A program made the position numbers and the translations under genes. Shown here one piece after another: positions 6,865 through 14,462 of a stretch of 14,950 nt of DNA (its first letter is position 1; each line of letters opens with the position of its first letter). The notes beneath the pieces were generated by a model that worked only from the letters and a program-made list of their open reading frames with translations, did not search any database and was not told the origin of the DNA. This stretch comes from an uncultured Clostridia bacterium (GTDB lineage: Bacteria; Bacillota; Clostridia; Christensenellales; UBA1242), in contig CAKVCF010000005.1 in the NCBI GenBank assembly GCA_934725795.1, positions 1-14,950 of the forward strand, given 5' to 3'.

Positions 6865-7062
6865 TTAACCTTGCCTTAAATAAGCAATAATTGCAACGAT
6901 TATCAACGGAATAAAGCCTACACCAGCAACCACGCAACCAGCAATGAATAGCGGTACATGTGGAATCATTTGACCAAGGCCAAGCAATATCACGCCTATC
7001 ACAAATATAGTTCCCGTAATAATTAAAGCAATTTTTATATTCTTTTTGCATTGATTTTCCAT
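6865..7062 (-). CDS. 65-residue two-helix membrane protein
   Basis: A very small protein with a polar N-terminus (MENQCKKNIK) and two long hydrophobic helices, about 10-30 and 37-62, joined by a short QMIPHVP turn; it ends YLRQG. GGAGAG lies 8 nt before the ATG, which supports translation. It is the first gene after the glycine T-box terminator and 28 nt before glyS, so its expression should rise with glycine-tRNA starvation. I do not recognise a family. It may be a passenger, an amino-acid-stress membrane peptide or a small transporter accessory; nothing in it indicates a transporter by itself. Confidence 0.75.
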   Translation of the reverse strand: MENQCKKNIKIALIITGTIFVIGVILLGLGQMIPHVPLFIAGCVVAGVGFIPLIIVAIIAYLRQG

Positions 7063-7131
7063 GATTTTTCTCTCCTACCTTTATAATAATTTGTATTATA
7101 TATTTATATAATGATAATTATTAATCATAAA

Positions 7132-7164
7132 GAAAAATCCCTACGCAAAAACTTTGCATAGGGA
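7132..7164 (-). terminator. T-box regulated terminator (Gly leader)
   Basis: On the minus strand TCCCTATGCAAA pairs with TTTGCGTAGGGA (7153-7164 with 7138-7149), followed by five T. Its 5' arm is shared with the antiterminator, which is how uncharged tRNA would prevent termination. Confidence 0.87.
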
Positions 7165-7331
7165 CGATTATTAGAAACCGCGGTTCCACCCTAATTGGTT
7201 GTTAACCCACTTTAAAACCTTTTATCGCAAGGCATACGGACGCCATTTTAGCGCCTCCAAGCAAATCGCCACTTTGCTTATTGGAATGTTTCAATCTTTG
7301 TTAGCACTTTAAAATGCACAACTTGATTGTT
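7132..7331 (-). promoter_or_regulatory. T-box riboswitch, glycine type
   Basis: The minus strand has the T-box core AGGGTGGAACCGCGG (7178-7192). Its acceptor-binding bases are TGGA (7185-7188), which pair with UCCA, the end of a U73 tRNA such as tRNA-Gly. AGGG of the core can pair with CCCT of the terminator 5' arm to form the antiterminator. Upstream stem-loops include AAGCAAA/TTTGCTT and GGCGC/GCGTC, with two GGC triplets as specifier candidates; I could not assign one with confidence. Stem I looks short. It controls the 65-residue membrane protein and glyS. Confidence 0.87.
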
Positions 7332-7337
7332 AATAAT

Positions 7338-7365
7338 ATTATAAATTATTTTAGCAAAAAGTCAA
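7338..7365 (-). promoter_or_regulatory. Promoter of the glycine T-box operon
   Basis: The minus strand has TTGACT (7360-7365), a 16-nt spacer and TATAAT (7338-7343), giving a start near 7331. It lies between the giant gene and the T-box leader, so the glyS unit is independent of the giant gene. Confidence 0.8.
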
Positions 7366-7389
7366 CTAAACGTTTTACAATTTGAATTT

Positions 7390-10300
7390 TTAATTGTGCA
7401 AACCATCATCAACAGTTGGATCTTCACCGCCATTGTGTTTTGCACTATTCGGCATTGTAAACACAACACTATGGTCATATTTTGAATAGCTTGAAACTTT
7501 ATCGTAATATTTTTCTTTTACGGCTTCATTTGTGCAAAGGTTGAACACATTGTAATTTGCTTTTATAAATTGTTGCAAAGCTTGAATATTTTTTGCAATT
7601 TCTTCTTGCAATTTACCAGTGTCAAATTCCATTTGCCTGCCACCAATGCCCGCTTGAAGAGCTTTCAATTGTTTTACCGCATTCTTAAAGTTGCCAATGG
7701 TTAAAGCCAAGAATTTCACATCTGCTTCAATTGGATTTAAGCCTGATACAAATCTAACATCAAGCATGTTCTTTTCAATATCGGCCTTAACTTTTGTAAC
7801 ATTAACAAACTCTTTCAAATCTGCAAAGTTTGCCGCAATGCCTTTTATTTCTTGTTCAAATTGCTTTAATTGCTTTTGCTTTTGTTCAAGCAATTCAATC
7901 TTTTGAGTTGCAATTTCAACAGCAGTGCGCAATTCTTCATCCTCTTCATCACCAAATAATGTTTGAAGTTCTTTTAATGATGCTATGCTTTTTTCAGCAG
8001 AGTTATAACTAACCCTTATTTTGCTAAGCATCACTTCAGTTGAAGAAACCAAACCATCGACTTCAGTTTTCAAACCATAAAGTTTGCCTGATTCAATTTT
8101 ATTTTTGATGCTGTCAATTTGTTTTTGTCCAACTTTCTTTGATTCAAGCAATTGGTCAATTGCAGCAATTGTTTCTTCAGCAGCCTGAACAATTGAGTGC
8201 TTTTCACCTGCCAACCTACGTGCCAATAACCTATATTGATTTGTTTCTTGTTGAAGTTGACGGATTGTTTCATCCTTTTTAGCCATTTCCAACCTAATTG
8301 CATCAAGTTGTTGTTCAAATGTTTGTTTTTGTTTTGCCAATTCTTCACGTGAATTGTTATACGCTGATTGCAACTCATCACGCTTTGTTTCAACTTCAGC
8401 CAATTTGTTTTTCAAATTTTCAATTTCGGCCACACGTGCAGCAATTGTTTGTTGATTTTCAGCAAGTTGTTTATCTTTGCCATTCAATGTTTCAGTTTGA
8501 ACTTTTAATTGTTCTTCGGCTTTTTCAATAGCGTTATTCAAACTTTCAACAATCCTGTTTAACTCACCAATCTTTGTTGTTTGAGCCTGATTGTTTTCTG
8601 TAAGTTGTTTATTGATTTCTTCCAACCTAATATTTGCTTGTTCAAACCTTTCAGTTTGTTCAGCCAACGCAGCTTTATCTTTTTCTAATTGTTCAATTTG
8701 TTGGCTCAACTTGCCAACTTGATTATTTAAATCATCAACTTGACGTGCCAACTCTTCACGCTTTTCATGTGCCAAAGTTAAATCTTGTTTTAATTTGTTG
8801 AGTTCTTCAAGTTGAATATATATGTTGCCTTCATGGTTATCAATCAATTGTTGCTTTTCGTCCAACTTTCTTTCAAGGTTTGCTATTCTTTCATCTAATT
8901 TAGTTATTTTAGTTTCTAAGCCTTGTTTATCAACTGTTAAAGAGTTAACTTTTGTTTCATACTCATTTTTTTGTTGTTCCAAAGTTTTTATTTTTGCTTC
9001 AGCGTTTTCCAACTCTGCACTTGCAAAATTGAACAATTCGTCAGCTTCTTTATAATTTGCTGCAGCTTGTTGAAGTTGTGTTTTTAATTCAACAATTTCA
9101 GTTTGATATTCAGTTATGTCAACATTTGGTGTGTTTGAAATATTTTCAATTGTTGCCACAATATTTTCAATTGTTTGGCTGATTTGTTTTTGATAGCCCG
9201 AAACAATAACTTGAAGTGCGTTTATTTTTTCTGCTATTTCTGCAGTTTGTTCGGTGTTTGCTTTTTTAGCAACCAATTCTTGCAACTTGGTGATATTTTC
9301 TTCACATTTTGTAAGGTTAGTTGTGAATGTTGTAAGATTTTGTGAAGAAGTTGAAAGCCTTGATTTGATATCTTCACCAGTTACAGCTGTTGTTGAAGTT
9401 GAATTGATATCTTCAATTTGTTGCTTCAAAGCATTGGCACTAGCATTTAAATTTGCAACCATTTGATTGAGAGCATTCACATCTTCAGCTGACAAATTTT
9501 CTTTTTCCAATAACTGACCTATCAATTGCATTTGATTTTCAAGTTGAGTGTTTAACTCTTGTTCAGTTGCACTTGTTGTTTCAAGGTCTTGAAGCAATTT
9601 TTCAACCAAGCGATTATCGTTTTCATCCGTTGGATTTTCAGCGTCCGCCGCATCAACTTGAAGAACATGATCTTCCTGATTTAATTCTTGTTCAGCAGCA
9701 TTGTCTACATTAGCTGTTTGTTCATTAACTGCAACATTGTCAAGTTCATCAACTTGTTCAGTTAAAACTTCTTTTGTGCCTTTTATTGTTTCAGGCATGG
9801 TGAGAGCTCTATCATTAACATCTTTATGTTCGGTGATATCAAGCCTTTCAGCCAAAGCGTTAAGTGTTTGAATGTTTTGTTCAATTTGTGGTTGAGCAGC
9901 AATCAAATCTGCCACTGAATTATAATTTTTGCCTTTGTATCTAATTTTACGTTTAGCAAAATCAACTTTTAAATCTTTTACAAATTGTTTTGTTGTTTCA
10001 TCCAATTCTACATCTGTAAATTTCGTGATAATCATAGCCTTTGCAACAGTTAACAATGCAGTTGCATCCTCTTTTGCTTTGATATTTTCAGGCAATTCAG
10101 CTGAAGAAAGTGTGTAATCATTCATCATTGCTTCACGGGAAGCAATTTTTTCATTCAATCTTTCTTGTAAAATCTCTTTTTCAACACCAGAAGCACGTTT
10201 TATTTGTTTTTCTAAGCCTTTAATTTCTGCATTCAAACCAAATAATATCTCTTCATATCTGTGTGCCAAATATGCATTTTGAGCATTGATTTCAGCTTTG

Positions 10301-12501
10301 CCGTCCACAACATGAAGCACAGTGAAAGAATTTTCTTTTTCAAAGTTTGCATCAATTTGTTCTTGCAACAAAAGCATGGATTCTCTTATTGCATCAAGTT
10401 GTTGTTCATTAAGAGAGAAAGTTGCATTTGCACCATCTTTTTGAATTGCTTGTTGTTTGCCTTCATCAAATTTAAGTTCAGTTTGTTTCAACAAATCAGC
10501 AACCTGTTCAAAAATGGTTTGCTCTGTTTTTTCACGGTTAATTAATTGTGGATCTTTAACTGCTTTGCTAACGCCAGCTTTCGATGCATTTTCTCTTATT
10601 CTGTTCACCACTCTAGCAACAGGGATGCTTAATGCTGCCGCAAATGAAACCACTGGCAAGGCTGGCAATGCAACCATTGTTAAAATCCCTAAAGGTGTAA
10701 ACATTAATTGCAAACTTGTTAAAGCAAAACCTTTGGCTTCTTGTGTGTAACTTTTGTTTGCACGTTTTCTATCAAAAGTGGCTTTGCCTTCAAATTTACC
10801 ATTTTTAAGCGTTAATGTTTGAGATTTAAAGTTTTGATAATATGTATTTTCACCGTTTCGGTCAACGGTTTCCATATAATCAGTCATAATAAAGCGGTTG
10901 CTGGTTTCTCTAAATTCAATCATCTCACCATATTGATTGAAAGTTGAATTTACAACATAATTCCCTGCTTTATAGTCTTCTAAAAATTGCTGTTTAACTT
11001 GAGCAGTTGTATCGTTTGCAATGATATCATCGCTGTTAACATCTTTCATAACCACTGCATCATTGTATGCTTGATTGTGTGTGGTTGTTGTTTGCACAAC
11101 AGCGCAAGATTCCACAGTTTTATTTACCCTTACAAGTTGACGTGGACGTACAGCGTCAGTCAAGCCAACATAAACATATTCTGTTTTGCCATTGTTATTG
11201 ACCTTAACTTGCACACGGCTTTTATTTATAAATTGTTGCCTTGGCACAATGATTGAACGATTGCCGCTTGCTGTTCTAACATTGAACAAATAATCAGTAA
11301 ATTTAGCATCACCATCTGCATAATCATAGCACAAAGGTTGAATTTGTGATTCTTCAAAATACTTGCCGTCAACAGTTTGACGATAAACCCCTGGTTGAGC
11401 AACAACAGATTTGTCATCAACCATGGTTGGAGTGTATGTCGAGTTTTTATAAACCTTAACCACTTGTTCAAAAGTGAGTGGTGCAAGTTCAATATATGTT
11501 GAACCAGTTTTCAACAACAAAGGCTTGCCAACAAAATTTAAATAGTTGTTGGTTGAATTATCTTCAGGTGAAGTTAAAAATGAATCAATATCAATCGCTT
11601 GAGGGGAAGAAATGTTGCCTGTGAACAAGTTTTCAATTTCAACAAAATATTCTTTGCCTTGTTTATCAGTTACATAAACATGATTGCCTTGACGTGTTGC
11701 ATCAATCTTGTATTTTTGTGTTTGAACAACACGCAAATCTTTTCCGTCAGCTGAATCATAATCAACATATTTGCGTTTAACAACACCAGTTTCAACAGTG
11801 GTTAAATCGTCATCATCCAAACCTTGATGTACTAAGACTTGTTGATTATCTTGGTTTAAATATTCGTATTTTTCTTGCCTTAAAACTGTTTCTTGTTCAT
11901 ATTTAGACTTATCTAAAACAGCAATCTCTCTATTGCGGAAATACATTCTAACATTTTCAAGTGCGGTGTTGTTTTTGATAGCATCTAAAATAGCTTGGTC
12001 ATTCAACTCTGCAAGGCAAACAGATGTTCCGTCAACAAATATATAAATTTCTTTTGCATCTACAAGTTGGAAATCATTATCACCAGTTAATTTTACAAAA
12101 ACTTTGGTGTTTTGATTATAATTATTTTGTGTTTCAACAACACCAACTTTTTGTTGCAATCCATAAACTTTTTTTGCTTGATCATTTGATAAATCAGTTG
12201 AAACTTGTGTATGCTCAAACATTAAACCTTTATCTAAAGCGATAATCCTTTTTGCAGAATTTTCATCCACTTGAATGTAAAGATTGTTAGGGGTTTTTTG
12301 CAAAGTGTTAAATAACTCTGCATGGTCTGTTGTTGTGGAAGGTTGAAAATATTTTCTGCCAGTTGAATCACACAAATCAGCAAAAGAAACATAACTTGTG
12401 GTTTTATCCGCAAAAGTTGCTTTAACAAAAATTTCGTTAAATTGTTTTCCTTTCAAATCTTTTAAATCAATACTTGTTTCATTTGATAAAACAACTGCCA
12501 T
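7390..12501 (-). CDS. Giant coiled-coil protein with central hydrophobic segment, unknown function
   Basis: A 1703-residue protein that I do not recognise. Residues 1-588 are predicted beta-rich and contain loosely repeated strand patterns (VFVKL, VYVTDKQGKEYFVEI, VQVKVNNNGKTEYVYV), with no N-terminal signal peptide. Residues about 589-632 form a long hydrophobic stretch (LGILTMVALPALPVVSFAAAL) ending in basic residues (RVVNRIR), enough for one or two membrane passes or a membrane-inserted hairpin. From about 633 to 1600 the chain is Gln/Glu/Lys/Leu-rich heptad coiled coil, densest at about 1147-1420, interrupted by an acidic, probably disordered stretch at about 895-965. The C-terminus is a short polar tail ending DDGLHN. 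The ATG at 12501 follows GAGGG and is preferred to an in-frame TTG at 12531. Scaffold, tether, surface or envelope roles are possible; the sequence shows none directly. It has its own promoter. Confidence 0.88.
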   Translation of the reverse strand: MAVVLSNETSIDLKDLKGKQFNEIFVKATFADKTTSYVSFADLCDSTGRKYFQPSTTTDHAELFNTLQKTPNNLYIQVDENSAKRIIALDKGLMFEHTQVSTDLSNDQAKKVYGLQQKVGVVETQNNYNQNTKVFVKLTGDNDFQLVDAKEIYIFVDGTSVCLAELNDQAILDAIKNNTALENVRMYFRNREIAVLDKSKYEQETVLRQEKYEYLNQDNQQVLVHQGLDDDDLTTVETGVVKRKYVDYDSADGKDLRVVQTQKYKIDATRQGNHVYVTDKQGKEYFVEIENLFTGNISSPQAIDIDSFLTSPEDNSTNNYLNFVGKPLLLKTGSTYIELAPLTFEQVVKVYKNSTYTPTMVDDKSVVAQPGVYRQTVDGKYFEESQIQPLCYDYADGDAKFTDYLFNVRTASGNRSIIVPRQQFINKSRVQVKVNNNGKTEYVYVGLTDAVRPRQLVRVNKTVESCAVVQTTTTHNQAYNDAVVMKDVNSDDIIANDTTAQVKQQFLEDYKAGNYVVNSTFNQYGEMIEFRETSNRFIMTDYMETVDRNGENTYYQNFKSQTLTLKNGKFEGKATFDRKRANKSYTQEAKGFALTSLQLMFTPLGILTMVALPALPVVSFAAALSIPVARVVNRIRENASKAGVSKAVKDPQLINREKTEQTIFEQVADLLKQTELKFDEGKQQAIQKDGANATFSLNEQQLDAIRESMLLLQEQIDANFEKENSFTVLHVVDGKAEINAQNAYLAHRYEEILFGLNAEIKGLEKQIKRASGVEKEILQERLNEKIASREAMMNDYTLSSAELPENIKAKEDATALLTVAKAMIITKFTDVELDETTKQFVKDLKVDFAKRKIRYKGKNYNSVADLIAAQPQIEQNIQTLNALAERLDITEHKDVNDRALTMPETIKGTKEVLTEQVDELDNVAVNEQTANVDNAAEQELNQEDHVLQVDAADAENPTDENDNRLVEKLLQDLETTSATEQELNTQLENQMQLIGQLLEKENLSAEDVNALNQMVANLNASANALKQQIEDINSTSTTAVTGEDIKSRLSTSSQNLTTFTTNLTKCEENITKLQELVAKKANTEQTAEIAEKINALQVIVSGYQKQISQTIENIVATIENISNTPNVDITEYQTEIVELKTQLQQAAANYKEADELFNFASAELENAEAKIKTLEQQKNEYETKVNSLTVDKQGLETKITKLDERIANLERKLDEKQQLIDNHEGNIYIQLEELNKLKQDLTLAHEKREELARQVDDLNNQVGKLSQQIEQLEKDKAALAEQTERFEQANIRLEEINKQLTENNQAQTTKIGELNRIVESLNNAIEKAEEQLKVQTETLNGKDKQLAENQQTIAARVAEIENLKNKLAEVETKRDELQSAYNNSREELAKQKQTFEQQLDAIRLEMAKKDETIRQLQQETNQYRLLARRLAGEKHSIVQAAEETIAAIDQLLESKKVGQKQIDSIKNKIESGKLYGLKTEVDGLVSSTEVMLSKIRVSYNSAEKSIASLKELQTLFGDEEDEELRTAVEIATQKIELLEQKQKQLKQFEQEIKGIAANFADLKEFVNVTKVKADIEKNMLDVRFVSGLNPIEADVKFLALTIGNFKNAVKQLKALQAGIGGRQMEFDTGKLQEEIAKNIQALQQFIKANYNVFNLCTNEAVKEKYYDKVSSYSKYDHSVVFTMPNSAKHNGGEDPTVDDGLHN

Positions 12502-12546
12502 ATAATCCCTCTTTTTTTGAGTGTACCACAAAAAGAAACAAAAATC

Positions 12547-12574
12547 AATATATTTAACTTGTTAAATATTTCAA
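12547..12574 (-). promoter_or_regulatory. Candidate promoter of the giant gene, with palindromic spacer
   Basis: The minus strand reads TTGAAA (12569-12574), 16-nt spacer, TATATT (12547-12552), about 45 nt before the start codon. A second weaker option is TTGATT with TACACT (near 12521-12526), which would give a very short leader. The first option encloses the palindrome at 12550-12569. Confidence 0.5.
12550..12569. promoter_or_regulatory. Operator-like palindrome in the giant-gene promoter
   Basis: Nine-base arms ATATTTAAC and GTTAAATAT match exactly around a TT centre. The element fills the spacer between the predicted -35 and -10, a classic repressor position. AT-rich palindromes can also arise by chance. 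Confidence 0.4.
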
Positions 12575-12769
12575 CAAAAAACAAATTATGCATAGTTATA
12601 AGCAAAACCAAGATTTATTTGTATTATTTAAGGCAGATTAAAAAACTTAACTTTAAATAAGCCAATTTTTTCGTCATTGCTTATAAATTTGGTTTGTTGT
12701 TAATCACAATTAAACATTCCTTTCAACCACCGCCCGCCTTATTTTTATTCAACTATTCCTCTTTTTTGG
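12575..12769. other. Intergenic DNA between the giant gene and the Phe T-box promoter
   Basis: AT-rich sequence without a credible open frame. Apart from the divergent promoters at its two ends I see no RNA gene, repeat array or hairpin of note. Confidence 0.5.
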
Positions 12770-12798
12770 TTGACGAAATGTTTTTTTTGATTTAAAAT
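12770..12798 (+). promoter_or_regulatory. Promoter of the pheS-pheT T-box operon
   Basis: TTGACG (12770-12775), a 17-nt spacer and TAAAAT (12793-12798) predict a start near 12805, giving a leader of about 425 nt before pheS. Confidence 0.75.
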
Positions 12799-12804
12799 AA
12801 CATC

Positions 12805-13176
12805 ATATTGCAAAGTTTTTGCAAACATCTTAATAACAACTATGACAATGTGTCAGTAGCACCTTTGCTTCATTTTAGAGAGATTGCCCTTGGCTGAAAG
12901 GCAATTATGTTCAGCATTGAGTGTGAATTTCAGCATTCGAGTTGCTTGCTGGTAAAGGTGAAAATCATTAAGGCAAGCCAGACAAAACTGTGAAAATGAA
13001 ATAAGGTTACAATTGTGTAAATCATTTATAATCGGTTTTAAATTTTACATTTTCATTTCTTTTGACTATTCAAAGAGATTGAAATGAAAATTGATTTAAA
13101 ATTTTTAAATGTGCACAATTGCGACAAATTTAGGTGGTACCACGAAAATTATTCGTCCTGATGCAGGGCGTTTTTT
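12805..13176 (+). promoter_or_regulatory. T-box riboswitch, phenylalanine type
   Basis: Stem I elements appear in order: AGTA (near 12855), GAGAGATTGCCCTTGGCTGAAAGG-like distal region (12878-12902) and a specifier loop GTGAATTTCAGC in which the Phe codon TTC (12929-12931) is followed by the expected purine. The T-box core is AGGTGGTACCACG (13132-13144); its TGGT (13135-13138) pairs with ACCA, fitting A73 of tRNA-Phe. A large imperfect hairpin (13010-13121) lies between stem I and the antiterminator. AGG of the core can pair with CCT of the terminator arm. It controls pheS and pheT. Confidence 0.92.
13154..13176 (+). terminator. T-box regulated terminator (Phe leader)
   Basis: CGTCCTG (13154-13160) pairs with CAGGGCG (13164-13170), followed by six T. 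The tight loop suggests the last pair may be open. It sits 54 nt before pheS. Confidence 0.85.
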
Positions 13177-13230
13177 GTTTTTATAAAGGTATTTGACCTA
13201 TCAAGGTGTTTATTTTAAAAGGGAGAAATT

Positions 13231-14253
13231 ATGCAAAATAAAATTAAAGAAATTTTAACTTATGTTAAAGAAAAAATTGAAGAAATTAAAACCAGTGCAA
13301 AATGTCAAGCTTTGCGTGTTGAAGTTTTAGGTAAGTCAGGCAAATTGACTGAACTTTTCCGCTTTATGAAAGATGTTCCAAAAGAACAAAAGCAAGAAAT
13401 GGGGCAACTTTTAAACAAAGCTAAAACCGAAGCTGAGCAATTGATTGATGCAAAAGAAACAATCCTTGCAGACGCTGAACTTAACGAAAAGTTAATGAGT
13501 GAAAAAATTGATGTTACTTTAGACACAAACACTGACGAAATTGGTGCACTCCACCCTGTTACAATCGACTTTATACGTATGGGTGAAATTTTAACTGGTA
13601 TGGGTTTTAGCCAAATTGACGGCCCAGAAATTGAGTTGGATAAATACAACTTTGAATTGGTTAATGTGCCAAAAGACCATCCAAGCCGTGATATGCAAGA
13701 CAGCCTTTATATCACACCAGAAATTTTGATGCGTACTCAAACCAGCAATACTCAACCAAGAGCTATGGAAAAAATCAAACCACCTTTCAAAGTGTTCAGT
13801 TTTGGTCGTGTGTTCCGTAAAGACGAAATAGACGCAACTCACACACCAGCCTTCCACCAACTTGAAGGTATTTATATTGACAAAAAAGTTTCTTTGGCTG
13901 ATTTAAAACATGACCTCAGCCTTATTTTGAAAAAATATCTTGGCGAAGCAACAAAAACAAAATTCAGGGCAAGTTTCTTCCCATTTACTGAACCAAGTGT
14001 TGAAGTGGATGCAGAATGCAACGTATGTAAAGGCAAAGGTTGCCCAGCATGCAAAGGTGCAGGTCAATATGAAATTTTAGGTGCAGGTATGATTCACCCA
14101 CATGTTTTGGAAATGAACGGCATTGACCCTAATGTTTATAGTGGCTATGCGTTTGGCTTTGGTTTTGACCGTTTCCCAAAAATGCGTTATAAAATTCCAA
14201 ATGCAAAAGTCATGTTCGAAAACGATGTGAGATTTATTGAACAATTTAAATAA
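13231..14253 (+). CDS. pheS: Phenylalanyl-tRNA synthetase alpha subunit
   Basis: The catalytic subunit of the alpha2-beta2 class II enzyme that charges tRNA-Phe. At 340 residues it has the usual bacterial length. The N-terminal coiled coil (about 1-85) binds tRNA. The family signature ALHPVTIDFIRMGEILTGMGF (106-126) is followed by motif 2 GRVFRKDEIDATHTPAFHQLEG (192-213), where THTPAFHQ replaces the more common THSHQFHQ. A four-cysteine cluster (Cys 263, 266, 271, 274) occurs as in many bacterial PheS. EILGAGMIHPHVL (281-293) and motif 3 GFGFDR (309-314) complete the active site. The ATG has GGGAG five bases upstream. It is T-box controlled and precedes pheT by 209 nt, an unusually long and structured gap containing two copies of the end of this gene. 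Confidence 0.97.
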   Translation: MQNKIKEILTYVKEKIEEIKTSAKCQALRVEVLGKSGKLTELFRFMKDVPKEQKQEMGQLLNKAKTEAEQLIDAKETILADAELNEKLMSEKIDVTLDTNTDEIGALHPVTIDFIRMGEILTGMGFSQIDGPEIELDKYNFELVNVPKDHPSRDMQDSLYITPEILMRTQTSNTQPRAMEKIKPPFKVFSFGRVFRKDEIDATHTPAFHQLEGIYIDKKVSLADLKHDLSLILKKYLGEATKTKFRASFFPFTEPSVEVDAECNVCKGKGCPACKGAGQYEILGAGMIHPHVLEMNGIDPNVYSGYAFGFGFDRFPKMRYKIPNAKVMFENDVRFIEQFK

Positions 14254-14316
14254 ATTTATGTAATTTAAATTTTTAAGAAATTGAACAGAAGTTTCATTGT
14301 GATTTATTCGCAATCA

Positions 14317-14349
14317 AACGACATAAGGTTTATAGAGCAGTTCAAATAA
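14317..14349 (+). repeat. Second copy of the pheS 3' end
   Basis: These 11 codons read NDIRFIEQFK-stop, against NDVRFIEQFK-stop at the real end of pheS (14221-14253). Eight of 33 bases differ, nearly all at third codon positions, and only one amino acid changes (V to I). Upstream the same frame is open to about 14269 but shows no further PheS similarity. No start codon with a ribosome binding site is evident, so it is not expected to be translated. Confidence 0.8.
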
Positions 14350-14377
14350 AATATTTGAAATGATTTAAAACCTTATG
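14322..14377. repeat. Inverted repeat in the pheS-pheT gap
   Basis: Exact 10-base arms CATAAGGTTT (14322-14331) and AAACCTTATG (14368-14377) enclose 36 nt. The left arm lies inside the second pheS-tail copy. A second hairpin, ATCGTATT/AATACGAT with a 4-nt loop, follows at 14386-14405. Neither is followed by a T-run, so neither is an intrinsic terminator. Confidence 0.7.
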
Positions 14378-14407
14378 GACGTATCATCGTATTGCATAAT
14401 ACGATTG

Positions 14408-14440
14408 TACGATGTGAGATTTGTTGAACAATTTAAGTAG
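14408..14440 (+). repeat. Third copy of the pheS 3' end
   Basis: These codons read YDVRFVEQFK-stop (TAG). Four of 33 bases differ from the real pheS end: the first codon, I to V, and synonymous changes in Lys and the stop. It ends 22 nt before the pheT start and supplies the sequence leading into the pheT ribosome binding site. Confidence 0.8.
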
Positions 14441-14462
14441 TAAACAGGCAAAGGAGAATAAA

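Noticed and set aside
6788..7051. 87-codon frame overlapping the 65-residue membrane protein
   Set aside because: It overlaps glyS and the small gene in another frame; only the 65-residue frame has a proper ribosome binding site and coherent membrane helices.
7366..7400. ACAATT/AATTGT hairpin as terminator of the giant gene
   Set aside because: It overlaps the stop region and is not followed by a T-run on the coding strand.
7390..12531. Multiple plus-strand frames and repeated TTG-rich strings within the giant gene
   Set aside because: These follow from Gln/Leu/Glu heptad codon usage; no exact tandem nucleotide repeat or array was found.
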